Below the pieces are notes generated by a model, which was given only the letters and a program-made list of their open reading frames with translations, was not told the DNA's origin and ran no database searches. Shown one piece after another: positions 9,306 through 17,562 of a stretch of DNA of 64,000 nt; position 1 is the stretch's first letter; the number at the start of each line of letters is the position of its first letter. This DNA is from Halothece sp. PCC 7418 (GTDB taxonomy: Bacteria; Cyanobacteriota; Cyanobacteriia; Cyanobacteriales; Rubidibacteraceae): the NCBI RefSeq assembly GCF_000317635.1, contig NC_019779.1:1612001-1676000 (forward strand). Reading direction: 5' to 3'. The translations under genes were made by a program, and so were the position numbers.

Positions 9306-9737
9306 ATGTCCAATAAATACGAAACCATGTATATTATTCGCCCTGATCTGACTGAAGATCAGGTAACGCAAGAAACCAAAAAATATGAAGCGTTTCTGCA
9401 AGAACGGAATGTTGAAAACTTAACCATCCGTAATCATGGTAAAAAGCGTCTAGCTTACAATATTGGTAAGCATCAAGATGGCATCTATGTGCAAATGAAC
9501 TACCAAATTGAGGGTGATGTCATTTCGCAGTTACAGCGTCAAATGCGACTCAGCGAAAATGTCATTCGTTTCCTGACTCTAACCGTTGATGAGATCCCAG
9601 AATCCACCGCAGAAATCCCCTCAACGCCCACTGTCACCCCGCAAACCGAACCTGAACCTGCACCAGAAACCGCAGCCACTGAAGAGGAAACAGAGGAAGC
9701 TGCAGCAGCACCAGAAGACGAAACAGCAACGGCTTAA
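9306..9737 (+). CDS. rpsF: 30S ribosomal protein S6
   Basis: Part of the small ribosomal subunit platform, binding 16S rRNA with S18. The first ~100 residues are standard S6 (YETMYIIRPDL, KKRLAYNIGKHQDGIYVQMNY, MRLSENVIRFLTL). The last ~40 residues are an acidic Ala/Glu/Thr/Pro-rich extension ending EDETATA, a tail seen in cyanobacterial S6. ATG 9306 follows AAGGAGC at a good distance; an upstream start at 9258 is not needed. S6 tails are the substrate of the glutamate ligase RimK, whose gene is at 53657. rpsR is not adjacent. Confidence 0.95.
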   Translation: MSNKYETMYIIRPDLTEDQVTQETKKYEAFLQERNVENLTIRNHGKKRLAYNIGKHQDGIYVQMNYQIEGDVISQLQRQMRLSENVIRFLTLTVDEIPESTAEIPSTPTVTPQTEPEPAPETAATEEETEEAAAAPEDETATA

Positions 9738-9741
9738 GACA

Positions 9742-10431
9742 TCAGTAGCGTGCATAAGATTGGCGAGAAGCACGGGCTTTTTGGGTTCGGTTGCTTCTCC
9801 TTAACTCCTGACTCACTTCCACAAACACATCTCGTCTGAGTACAGGATAATTACTCACCCACAGGTCAAGCTGGGGAAGATAAGCATCACTGATTTTGCT
9901 AATACGAGCCAGATCAGGATCTTTTGATAATAGCAATAACTCCACCACTTGACCTGTTTTGAGATTACGGTGGAGACGACGCAGGGGGGCTTGGATCTGC
10001 ACTTCAAAACCCGTTTTGTCCCCCACTTGCAAATTAATTCGTCGTTCGCGGTTTTCAATAATAATCAGTTCCCCTTTTTCATCAACACTTTCTTCTGTAC
10101 TGACTAACTCTTCACTGACAAACACTTCTAAGACTCGTCCCCGCCAAAAGCCACTGTAAGGAAAGCGACGATAAGTGCTATTGCGTCGCGTCGCCCAATA
10201 CACGGGAGACCATAGCCAGTACAGTCCAGCAATTACACAAAATAAAGAGATTGTCGCCCCAGAACTGTTAGTGATTTCTCCCAAGAGCCAGATCACCACT
10301 ACACCCACAAAGGAAATTAAGAGTTTACGAAGGAAGTCTGGCCAATCACCCGCATAGTAACGATATTGTTCAATGGTAGCAGTAAACGGAATTAATTGCT
10401 CAAATTTCTCGCGTGTAATCGGAACTAGCAT
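9742..10431 (-). CDS. Conserved cyanobacterial membrane protein of unknown function
   Basis: A 229-residue protein with a short N-terminal soluble stretch (EQYRYYAGDWPDFLRKLL) and two close membrane spans (LISFVGVVVIWLLGEIT and ATISLFCVIAGLYWLWSPVYW). A hydrophilic domain follows, with GRVLEVFVSEELVSTEE and EVQIQAPLRRLHRNLKTGQ. I recognise no catalytic motif. It converges with rpsF, ending 4 bases past the rpsF stop. Confidence 0.7.
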   Translation of the reverse strand: MLVPITREKFEQLIPFTATIEQYRYYAGDWPDFLRKLLISFVGVVVIWLLGEITNSSGATISLFCVIAGLYWLWSPVYWATRRNSTYRRFPYSGFWRGRVLEVFVSEELVSTEESVDEKGELIIIENRERRINLQVGDKTGFEVQIQAPLRRLHRNLKTGQVVELLLLSKDPDLARISKISDAYLPQLDLWVSNYPVLRRDVFVEVSQELRRSNRTQKARASRQSYARY

Positions 10432-10570
10432 AGCCTCATAGAGAATAAATCGGATCGGGTTAATGCTTATGTTAGCAAGATTTGCTCTCTTTCTGGTGCG
10501 AAATCGAGATTGCGTTGGCTTTGTCCTTTTTCGTTTAATGTTATAAAAAAGTGATTTCAGTTACTACAAG

Positions 10571-11086
10571 TTGCAATTTGATGGCTTTAAATTTAATTTT
10601 GATCGACGTTTTAAACAAACTGAGGTACGAGTAGAAAAAGAAAGCGATCGCGCGTTATTTAACCGCAGAAAAACGTCCTCAGCTTTTTGTTAACCTTGCG
10701 GATGATTTAGAAGAACTTTGCATTCCACTAGTTGAACATTACCTTCAATTCGTGAGTTATTAAAACTCGACTTTGAACCAAAAGTGCATCAAACCATCCG
10801 TAGTAACTTCCGACAAAGCATTAACAATACATTGAAAAAGAATTTGCTACCGATGGCGGAACAACAAGAAGAAGCGATTCTTCAACAATACGAAAAAGCA
10901 CGAACTAATTTAGAAGAAACCCTCGCCGAAGAAGCAGAAGGAAAGATTGCTAAAAATTTACAAATGCAGAGCGAAGTTTTAGCAAAAGTCAAGCAATATA
11001 ACGAGGCTGTACAAGGGATTAATTCTTGTTTACAGCAGCTAGAGTTATACGAAAGCCAACTGAGTAAAATCAGTTTACCACACTAA
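10571..11086 (+). pseudogene. Broken gene remnant, possibly the C-terminus of a dynamin-like GTPase
   Basis: Three coding-like pieces in two frames make one plausible protein. From 10571 one frame reads FDRRFKQTEVRVEKESDR. From 10653 another reads YLTAEKRPQLFVNLADDLEE and hits a stop at 10761-10763. From 10754 the first frame resumes with ELLKLDFEPKVHQTIRSNF and runs to 11086. Two compensating frameshifts and no start codon or GTPase domain show it is dead. The C-terminal part is a coiled coil (LAKVKQYNEAVQGINSCLQQ) that reminds me of the end of cyanobacterial dynamin-like proteins; that assignment is tentative. Confidence 0.5.
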
Positions 11087-11094
11087 AAATCTGG

Positions 11095-11115
11095 GGTGGG
11101 TATCTTTTTCCCACC
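11095..11115. terminator. GGTGGG/CCCACC hairpin
   Basis: A 6-bp stem with the loop TATCTTTTT lies just after the broken gene. There is no long T-run after it on the plus strand, so it is only terminator-like. Confidence 0.35.
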
Positions 11116-11162
11116 TTTGACCTGTGTTAAATTATTAAACGATTTTCGGCACTAACATACAA

Positions 11163-11240
11163 CGGTAGGTTGGGTGAAGTGCTAACGTAACCCAACACCC
11201 CTAAAATCATAAGTGAGAAAATGAAGAGTTGGGTTTCATT
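11163..11240. repeat. TAGGTTGGGT...ACCCAAC dispersed repeat, copy 1
   Basis: GTTGGGT (11169-11175) and ACCCAAC (11190-11196) form a hairpin, and a further GTTGGGTTTC follows. A related copy lies at 24658-24715 after pheS. Nothing else is recognised in 11087-11350. Confidence 0.5.
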
Positions 11241-11350
11241 TCATTCTACTCAACCTAAAAGAAAAAACATCATTTTGATCAGCGTTTTCGTCGTCGCTTT
11301 TCATGATTTGATAGGATTAAGGAAAGAGAAATTTTAACCCATCGAGACCA

Positions 11351-12000
11351 ATGGTAATGAAACTTTATTATCTTCCGTTAACCCGAGCCAGTCGCCCTCA
11401 TTGGCTATTAGAAGAACTGGAAATTTCCTATGAATTAATTCAAGTGACCCCTGATGAAATGTCGGAGAAACCAGAATATAAAGGACTCCATCCTCATGGT
11501 AAGATTCCAGTTTTAGTTGATGATAATATCACAATTCATGAATCTGCTGGAATTTGTGCTTATTTAGCCGATCAATATCCTGATAAACAACTTGCTCCCT
11601 CTCTTATGAGTCCCGCAAGAGGCTATTATTATCAATGGTTGTTTTATGCTGCGGTGACGTTAGAACCTCCTGTGGAACGATATCTTTTTCATGTTTTCCC
11701 TCATTTGTCAGAGAAAGTATTACCTGATAGTGAATATGAAAACCTTTCTAAGGACGAAACATTACACTGGTTTGGAAAAGTCTGTCAACCCCTCAATGAC
11801 CACTTAAAAGAGAATCAATATCTCGTTGAAAATCAATTTACGGCTGCTGATGTTATTACAGGTGGTGTTTTGTTTTGGGCGTTCAAAATAGGATTACTAA
11901 AAAAGAAACCCCCGTGAAAAATTATCTGATGCAACTGATCGAACGTCCTGCATTTCAACGCGCCCATAAAAATATAGATATTTATTCAACGCGAGAGTGA
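11351..12000 (+). CDS. Glutathione S-transferase, with a -1 frame change at a slippery heptamer
   Basis: Conjugates or reduces substrates with glutathione. The N-terminal thioredoxin-fold domain (MKLYYLPLTRASRPHWLLEE, HGKIPVLVDD, ESAGICAYLADQYP) and a helical C-terminal domain are present. The zero frame ends at TGA 11915-11917, giving a 188-residue product that stops in odd residues (KKKPP). In the -1 frame the expected GST C-terminus continues (VKNYLMQLIERPAFQRAHKN) to 11998-12000. The switch falls on A_AAA_AAG (11899-11905), the E. coli dnaX slippery heptamer, in the correct phase. This is either programmed frameshifting, a recent homopolymer mutation or a sequencing error. The next gene starts 6 bases later. 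Confidence 0.8.
11899..11905 (+). promoter_or_regulatory. A_AAA_AAG slippery heptamer in the GST gene
   Basis: The zero-frame codons are AAA AAG. A -1 slip reads AAA AAA and continues GAA ACC CCC GTG, restoring the GST C-terminus. An AGGA sits 5 bases upstream, somewhat like the stimulatory ribosome-binding site of dnaX but closer. No strong downstream hairpin is visible. Confidence 0.45.
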
Positions 12001-12006
12001 CTTAAA

Positions 12007-12600
12007 ATGGAATTCAAACTCGCCCAATGGCTAGCAGGAGAATTTAGTAATGAAAGCCAAGCTCTTTCCCAACCAGCTTGGTTTGTTAATCTTAAATTGT
12101 GGCATCGTCCCCTTCCAGTTTCAATTGATGGGAATTATGCTTTATTTGCTGAACAAGCCCCTGCTTTGAAATTAGAGCAAGCCTATCGTCAACGGATATT
12201 TGTTATTCAACCTGCAACAGAAACTAAACCGATGACAGTGCAATATTATGCGTTTAAAGAGCATCAAAAATGGCGGGGCGCAGGAATGAATCCTCAAATA
12301 TTAGACAGTTTGAGGTTACAGGATATAGAAAAACTGCCAGGTTGTGCTTTAGAAGTGATAACCACAGAAAATAAGTTTTCTGCACAGCCTTTTCCTAACT
12401 CGGTGTGTCAGTTTTATATTCAAGGAAATCTTTGTCAGATTGAGTTAGGCTTTGCAGTAACCTCACAAGAGTTTTTCAGTTCTGATAAGGGGATTGATCC
12501 AGAAACTCAAAAGCCCATTTGGGGAGCGTTAATCGCACCGTATCAGTTTCAAAAAATGCAAGGGTTTTCGGTTTCTGAAACGTTACCAGTTATGACATGA
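12007..12600 (+). CDS. CpcT/CpeT-family phycobiliprotein chromophore lyase
   Basis: CpcT/CpeT proteins attach or chaperone bilins, typically at the Cys-153-type site of phycobiliprotein beta subunits. The 197-residue length and motifs fit: LAQWLAGEFSNESQA at the start, the YRQRIFVIQP strand, VQYYAFK, and an N-terminal WF..LKLWHRPLP segment. Which phycobiliprotein it serves cannot be told from sequence, and no phycobilisome genes adjoin it. It follows the GST gene by 6 bases and converges with the DCC-protein gene. Confidence 0.82.
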   Translation: MEFKLAQWLAGEFSNESQALSQPAWFVNLKLWHRPLPVSIDGNYALFAEQAPALKLEQAYRQRIFVIQPATETKPMTVQYYAFKEHQKWRGAGMNPQILDSLRLQDIEKLPGCALEVITTENKFSAQPFPNSVCQFYIQGNLCQIELGFAVTSQEFFSSDKGIDPETQKPIWGALIAPYQFQKMQGFSVSETLPVMT

Positions 12601-12603
12601 CAA

Positions 12604-13041
12604 CTACCTTGTCCCTTTCCCTTTTTCCCTCTCCCCAGCGCCTAGCGCTATACAACCGATGGGATAGGGGGAATGATAGGTTCGATCGCGCTTCCCAAAC
12701 CATTGATACCGATTATCGCGTATCTCCTCATAGGCTTTATCTCCTAAAGATTTTAAGCCTGGAATTTTTCGATAGAGACTCACTAAACCCTCTGCAAAAG
12801 GAATTTTACGGGCGATTTCTTCCGCTGCGTCGCTTCCTTGCCAACGGTGTTCGGGGTTGTTTGCATCAATCAGAATCATCCCCAGTTCGCAATCTTTGGC
12901 TGTGATTTGGAAACGGTTGAGAACCGCTTCGTCTTGCATGGGAATATAATCAAACTGCGCTCCTTGATCCAAATTTTCCATCTGTTGTACCAAGGATACA
13001 CAGAGATTGCAGTTGCCGTCATAGATGACGTGATACTTCAT
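12604..13041 (-). CDS. DCC-family (DUF393) thiol-disulfide oxidoreductase-like protein
   Basis: A small predicted redox protein with the family signature YDGNCNLC near the N-terminus, giving a CxxC-like pair, then WQGSDAAEEIARKIP in the middle. Its substrate is unknown. The last 16 residues (CIALGAGEREKGKGTR) are encoded by a copy of the purine-rich repeat also found at the urtA stop, so the tail looks like repeat read-through rather than native protein. It is separated from plsY by 6 bases on the same strand and probably co-transcribed. Confidence 0.82.
   Translation of the reverse strand: MKYHVIYDGNCNLCVSLVQQMENLDQGAQFDYIPMQDEAVLNRFQITAKDCELGMILIDANNPEHRWQGSDAAEEIARKIPFAEGLVSLYRKIPGLKSLGDKAYEEIRDNRYQWFGKRDRTYHSPYPIGCIALGAGEREKGKGTR
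12605..12652 (-). repeat. Purine-rich dispersed repeat, copy 2, translated as a protein tail
   Basis: On the minus strand it starts TATAGCGCTAGGCGCTGGGG and runs into GAGAGGGAAAAAGGGAAAGG. It contains the palindrome AGCGCCTAGCGCT (12637-12649). It matches 108-140 in order and orientation to the host gene, but here TATAG is out of phase, so translation continues through the repeat. Confidence 0.5.
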
Positions 13042-13047
13042 TGGCAG

Positions 13048-13695
13048 TTAATTAGAAACTTTTTGTCCGATTTTGGGTTCAGTTCCCGCGAGAATGCGCT
13101 CAACATTACTGCGGTGTCGCCAGAAGACATACAAGCCTGCACAAATGGCAAAGATGATATAGGGGAAGGGCTCGCCCAAGCTGACCATAAAAATATTAAT
13201 CGCGATCGCGCTGACTAAGGAACTTAAAGAGACCATCCGCGATGCAGCTAAGGTCACGCCAAAAGCAGCAACGCCCGCTAAAGCAACCCCTGGGGTCATA
13301 ATCAGTAATGTGCCTAAACTGGTGGCAACAGACTTACCACCGCTAAAGTTCAACCAAACGGACTTACTGTGACCAAATACAGCCGTTAAAGCAGTTAGGA
13401 TAATCAGCCAAGCCGTCCAGTTTTCCGAGAGCGCAAGGGCGGGCAACTGTACTACTGCCATCTTAGCAATTCCCACCGCGATCGCGCCTTTGAGCAAATC
13501 AATCAACAACACAGCCACTGCAGCTTTTGCCCCTAAAACGCGCAAGACATTGGTTGCACCCGTCGAACCCGATCCATATTCGCGAATATCAATTTTTTGT
13601 AGCCAGTAACCTGCTAGAAACCCTGTGGGAATTGAGCCTAATAAATAGGCAGCGAGAAGTAAAACTGCATTAATGAAAACTAAATTAGAAAACAT
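13048..13695 (-). CDS. plsY: Acyl-phosphate:glycerol-3-phosphate acyltransferase
   Basis: Membrane enzyme that transfers an acyl group from acyl-phosphate to glycerol-3-phosphate, making lysophosphatidic acid. All three PlsY motifs are present: GSGSTGATNVLRVLG (about residues 41-55), the GHSKSVWLNFSGGKSVAT loop (about 110-127), and a later loop around MVSLSSLVS. Five or so membrane spans and the 215-residue length are normal. It lies just upstream of the DCC gene and downstream of pgsA on the same strand, so three membrane or redox genes may share a transcript. Confidence 0.95.
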   Translation of the reverse strand: MFSNLVFINAVLLLAAYLLGSIPTGFLAGYWLQKIDIREYGSGSTGATNVLRVLGAKAAVAVLLIDLLKGAIAVGIAKMAVVQLPALALSENWTAWLIILTALTAVFGHSKSVWLNFSGGKSVATSLGTLLIMTPGVALAGVAAFGVTLAASRMVSLSSLVSAIAINIFMVSLGEPFPYIIFAICAGLYVFWRHRSNVERILAGTEPKIGQKVSN

Positions 13696-13761
13696 TTGAT
13701 TGACACCTATAGTTCTTATTTTTAAGAATCACAAAAAATGATCTTTAAGCAAACAAAAGCA

Positions 13762-14322
13762 CTAATCATTCCTTGATTCACCTTCTTTTTGAGGGCGAAC
13801 CATAAACGGGCTAATTAGATAAATGAAACCAGACACTAACGTTAAGAGGACAGCCAGCCAAAATAAAACTTGAGAAAAAGTTAGCCAATTCTGATCAGGA
13901 ATCGGAGAAATTAACGCAGCGATCGCGCTAATTTGTAAAACCGTTTTTGCTTTTCCTAAGACATTTGCCCCAGGAACATCTTGACCCGCAAGCGAGGGAT
14001 TCACTCGCCACCCCGCGATCGCGAGTTCTCGCCCTAAAATCAAGAAAACGCCCCAAGCAGGAACTGTCCCCCCCTCAACTAATATCAAAAGTGGCGCAAA
14101 AATCAAGAGCTTATCCACCAACGGATCTAAAAATTTGCCCAAATCTGTTACTTGGTCTAACTTACGGGCTAAATAACCATCTAGCCAATCCGTTGCAGCG
14201 ACGAGTAAGAAAACCCCTAACCCCAGCCACTGAGACGTTTGAGATGGCTGAGCGAGAAAATAGAAAATAAACGGAATCCCCAAGAGGCGGGATAACGTAA
14301 TTTTTGTGGGAAGATTAATCAT
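13762..14322 (-). CDS. pgsA: CDP-diacylglycerol-glycerol-3-phosphate 3-phosphatidyltransferase
   Basis: Makes phosphatidylglycerol phosphate, the precursor of phosphatidylglycerol, an essential thylakoid lipid. The CDP-alcohol phosphotransferase motif DG-x2-AR-x8-G-x3-D-x3-D is intact in DGYLARKLDQVTDLGKFLDP and the following VD (about residues 48-71). Four or five membrane spans flank it. At 186 residues the length is usual. Its neighbour plsY starts the same phospholipid route. Confidence 0.94.
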   Translation of the reverse strand: MINLPTKITLSRLLGIPFIFYFLAQPSQTSQWLGLGVFLLVAATDWLDGYLARKLDQVTDLGKFLDPLVDKLLIFAPLLILVEGGTVPAWGVFLILGRELAIAGWRVNPSLAGQDVPGANVLGKAKTVLQISAIAALISPIPDQNWLTFSQVLFWLAVLLTLVSGFIYLISPFMVRPQKEGESRND

Positions 14323-14464
14323 GAATGAAAACTTGCGATCTCAGCCTAGCGATAGGGCTTGTGCCTCCCCACAGATTGATGGAGTCGAGGCGATGTCTCT
14401 ATTTAAATTGTACGGGAAAGCGCGATCGCGTGTCTTGATATTAAAATAAAATCTAATCCTAACT

Positions 14465-14992
14465 ATGAGTTATTTAATTATTGGGGCAAGTCTCCACCCG
14501 AAAAGTCACAGCCAAGTTTTAGCCGAACAAGCGCAACAACTCTTGCAAGCCCAAGGGAAAGAAGCGGAATGGCTTGATTTAAGAGAAATTAGCCTTCCTT
14601 TCTGTGATGGCAGTACAGCCTATAGCGACCCCAGTATTCCCCCACTAGCGGAAACAGTTGCGCAAGCAGAAGGCATTTTAGTAGCGACCCCCATTTATAA
14701 TTATGATGTCAATGCAGCGATTAAAAACTTTTTGGAATTAACAGGGAAATCTTGGCAAGAAAAAACAGTCGGTTTTCTCTGTGCTGCGGGGGGTCAAGGA
14801 AGTTATATGTCGGTCATGCCCTTTGCTAACAGCTTGATGTTAGACTTTCGCTGTTTAATTATTCCTCGCTTTGTTTATGCCACAGGGGATGCTTTTGTCG
14901 AGGGAAGATTGGTCGATGAAACGATTAAAACCCGCCTTGCTGAATTAGTGGATCAGCTTGTAGAAATCACCTCTGCTTTCAAGAGTCATTAG
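14465..14992 (+). CDS. NADPH-dependent FMN reductase-like flavoprotein
   Basis: Flavodoxin-fold reductase of the NADPH-dependent FMN reductase family. Visible are the N-terminal phosphate-loop region IIGASLHPKSHSQVLAEQ, the central ATPIYNYDVNAAIKNFLEL flavin-contact motif, and CAAGGQGSYMSVMPFANSL. Length 175 is typical. The final residues FKSH and the stop run directly into the heptamer array that follows. The physiological substrate is not evident. Confidence 0.85.
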   Translation: MSYLIIGASLHPKSHSQVLAEQAQQLLQAQGKEAEWLDLREISLPFCDGSTAYSDPSIPPLAETVAQAEGILVATPIYNYDVNAAIKNFLELTGKSWQEKTVGFLCAAGGQGSYMSVMPFANSLMLDFRCLIIPRFVYATGDAFVEGRLVDETIKTRLAELVDQLVEITSAFKSH

Positions 14993-15190
14993 TCATTGGT
15001 CATTAGTCATTGGTCATTAGTCATTAGTCATTGGTCATTAGTCATTAGTCATTGGTCATTAGTCATTGGTCATTGGTCATTAGTCATTGGTCATTGGTCA
15101 TTAGTCATTAGTCATTAGTCATTAGTCATTGGTAACTGATCACTGATTACTGGTAACTGGTAACTGATCACTGATTACTGATCACTGATC
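14984..15190. repeat. Tandem heptamer array TCATTAG/TCATTGG, then TAACTGATCACTGATTAC units
   Basis: About twenty head-to-tail heptamers, alternating TCATTAG and TCATTGG, run from the end of the FMN-reductase gene to near 15145. Longer units built from ACTGATCACTGATTACTGGT follow, up to the stop of the next gene. This is the short tandemly repeated repetitive (STRR) type known in cyanobacteria. There are no spacers, so it is not a CRISPR array. Confidence 0.85.
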
Positions 15191-16721
15191 ACTTCAACTC
15201 TCTCAGCAATTGCAGATGTTGTTCAACAGAAGCAATGGTATTCGCAGCGATCGCGCCACTGGCTGCAACCGCAGGTAAACCAATCCCTGGAAAAGTGGAA
15301 TCTCCACAACAGAGTAAGCCCTCCCACGGGGTGTTAGCACTGGGGAAAAAGCCGTTTTCAGCATTAATCGCAGGGCCATACGTTCCTCGATGCCGTCTTA
15401 AAAACCGTTCGTGGGTGAGAGGAGTACCGATCAACTTTACCTCGCAGCGATCGCGAATATCAGGAATAATACGAGTCATAGCATTCCACAAGACTTGCGA
15501 TCTTTCTTCTTTCTGTTGTTGATACGTTTCGCTACGCCGATCTAATCCAGCCCACAATTCATAAGGTTCACTAGCTGGGGTGTAGGCATGAATCACGTGC
15601 TTGCCTTCTGGTGCAAGAGACGGATCGAGTAAAGAGGGAATCGACACCAAAACCACATTTTGCTCGGCGGTGACTCCCTTTTCCCAATCATTGACAATAA
15701 TATGATGACAGGGGAGATTCTCGGGTAAATCTTGCCCATTAATTCCCAAATGCAAGTGCATAAAACTGGGACATTGGGGAAGCGATTCTTTTTCCTGACG
15801 AAACCTTTGCGGAATCTTCTCATCTGGCAAAAGTTTTAAGGTATCCCAAATCGACGCATTGGAGACCACTGCTTCTGTTGCGTGGAGGGTCTCCCCATTA
15901 TTGAGGCGTACCCCTACCGCACGTTTCCTTTCTAATAAAATCTCTGCTACGGTTGCCCCTAAGCGTAACTGACCGCCATATTTTTCTAACCCCCGCACTA
16001 ACGCATCCACTAACGCCCCACTTCCGCCAATCGGGTAATCGAGCTTCACATTTGGACGATACCAATCGGCAAACATAAACGCCATTTCTGCTGCGCTGGT
16101 GCCATTAGCAGGTAAGCCAGAAAGGAGATAACAGAGGAGATCGAGCCAGTTTTTTAAGAACGGATCACTGATCGCGCGATCGCGCAATCGTTCAAAAGAT
16201 CCCATTAACTGCATCGTTTGACCCCCCTGTTGCATCAAAGCAGGGATAAAAGGCAATACTGTCCGCAAAATTCCCCAATCCGCCCGCACCGCAGTCGGAG
16301 GAAGGGCAACTGCAGCTTTTCCGAGGGGTTGCATCAGGGCTTGCAAGTTTCGCCATTCTCTCACCGCTTGTTCACCGCGCAACTCCCTTAAAACGTCACA
16401 AAATTGATCCGCCCCAACGGAGGTATCAAACTGTCCTTCAGGTAGCCAACAGCCCCATGTATCATATTGAACACACGGCACTTGCTCTCCTATTGCCTCT
16501 AAAACCTGTCGCAAAGGATTCGGAGAAGGACTAGATAAGCCTGAATATAAAGAAGGACCCGAATCAAAAATATAGCCTTGCCGTTCAAAAGCATGGGCTG
16601 CTCCCCCAGCAATCGTATGACTCTCGCAAACGGTGACCTGATAGCCATAGCGAGCCAATAACGCTGCTGCACTTAAACCACCAATGCCACTTCCAATGAC
16701 GATGATATCGGTTTGTGTCAT
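15189..16721 (-). CDS. Carotenoid isomerase / phytoene desaturase-like FAD oxidoreductase
   Basis: Flavoenzyme of the CrtI/CrtISO/retinol-saturase superfamily. An N-terminal Rossmann motif (IIVIGSGIGGLSAAALLARYG), then ESHTIAGGAAHAFERQGY and FDSGPSLYSGL, match the superfamily. The C-terminal LLCCGDSTFPGIGLPAVAAS is the FAD-binding end motif. At 510 residues it is in range for CrtISO-like proteins. The substrate is unclear; a carotenoid or other polyene is the best guess. No carotenoid gene adjoins it. The neighbour on the far side is a DoxX-like membrane protein. Confidence 0.83.
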   Translation of the reverse strand: MTQTDIIVIGSGIGGLSAAALLARYGYQVTVCESHTIAGGAAHAFERQGYIFDSGPSLYSGLSSPSPNPLRQVLEAIGEQVPCVQYDTWGCWLPEGQFDTSVGADQFCDVLRELRGEQAVREWRNLQALMQPLGKAAVALPPTAVRADWGILRTVLPFIPALMQQGGQTMQLMGSFERLRDRAISDPFLKNWLDLLCYLLSGLPANGTSAAEMAFMFADWYRPNVKLDYPIGGSGALVDALVRGLEKYGGQLRLGATVAEILLERKRAVGVRLNNGETLHATEAVVSNASIWDTLKLLPDEKIPQRFRQEKESLPQCPSFMHLHLGINGQDLPENLPCHHIIVNDWEKGVTAEQNVVLVSIPSLLDPSLAPEGKHVIHAYTPASEPYELWAGLDRRSETYQQQKEERSQVLWNAMTRIIPDIRDRCEVKLIGTPLTHERFLRRHRGTYGPAINAENGFFPSANTPWEGLLCCGDSTFPGIGLPAVAASGAIAANTIASVEQHLQLLRELK

Positions 16722-16854
16722 AACCCCTTTCCCTGTTGATTCTACTTCTTTTCAATGATGCCAAACCCTGCAAAAAAAAGTAGAAAGGGTGACTCCTATT
16801 ACATTTTCTTACTAATAAAAATGCAGACTTTAAGCAAGTTTTGTTAACTCCAAA

Positions 16855-17397
16855 ATGGGTTATTTAGTTTCGACAAATTCTCAGGAAAAATTAATCAATT
16901 TCTTGCAGGATGAAGGTATTAAATTGTTTGAACAAGGAACTGAATTTATGGAACGAGCTTTTATCATTACACTACGTCTTGCTGCTGGTTTAGCGGTTGG
17001 TTTTTGGGGCTTATCCAAATTACTATTTGTTAATAATTGGATTGGTCCTTATGAAAATGCCTTCTATGGTTCATTGCCGTTTAATGCAACACTATTAGTT
17101 TATATCCTCGGCATCATTCAAATCGCGATCGCGCTGGCGATTATTTTTGAGTTTTATCGCAAGCCTGCTGCTTGGTTGGCTGTGATTTTCTCTGTGGTTA
17201 ATCTTGTTGCCAGTATTGCCACAATTGCTAGACCTGATAATCCTATTTTAGGGAATCCAGCCCCCCTCGGTATTAAACTGATTTGGTTTTTCTTTAATCC
17301 CCTCGCGATCACAGTCTTATTGATTAGTGTGGGATTAATGCCACCCGTTTCGCGCCGAATAGAATCAGAATCGGAACAAGTCGCAACCCTTGAATAA
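16855..17397 (+). CDS. DoxX-like small membrane protein
   Basis: A 180-residue protein with an N-terminal amphipathic stretch and about four membrane spans (IITLRLAAGLAVGFWGLSKL, ATLLVYILGIIQIAIALAII, WLAVIFSVVNLVASIATIA, PLAITVLLISVGLMP). The layout resembles DoxX/DoxD-like quinone-linked proteins, but no diagnostic motif is seen. ATG 16855 is taken; a later ATG at 16948 (MERAFI) would also give an intact membrane domain. Confidence 0.6.
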   Translation: MGYLVSTNSQEKLINFLQDEGIKLFEQGTEFMERAFIITLRLAAGLAVGFWGLSKLLFVNNWIGPYENAFYGSLPFNATLLVYILGIIQIAIALAIIFEFYRKPAAWLAVIFSVVNLVASIATIARPDNPILGNPAPLGIKLIWFFFNPLAITVLLISVGLMPPVSRRIESESEQVATLE

Positions 17398-17562
17398 GTT
17401 AATTTTGAGAGTTGTAGTCAGCTTTGAAAACGCTTGGCTGCTTCTCTCATTCATGCAGCAACCAAAGAACAAAAATTGTGTTGGCTAATTCTCTGGTTTC
17501 TTTTGCCTCCTCGGTGATTGCTGCTTTGTTATGATCGCGATGGTGAATCAAAAGAGAAAACA

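Noticed and set aside
14984-15145. Regular repeats that could be taken for a CRISPR array.
   Set aside because: Units are 7 bases and contiguous with no spacers; no cas genes in the window.
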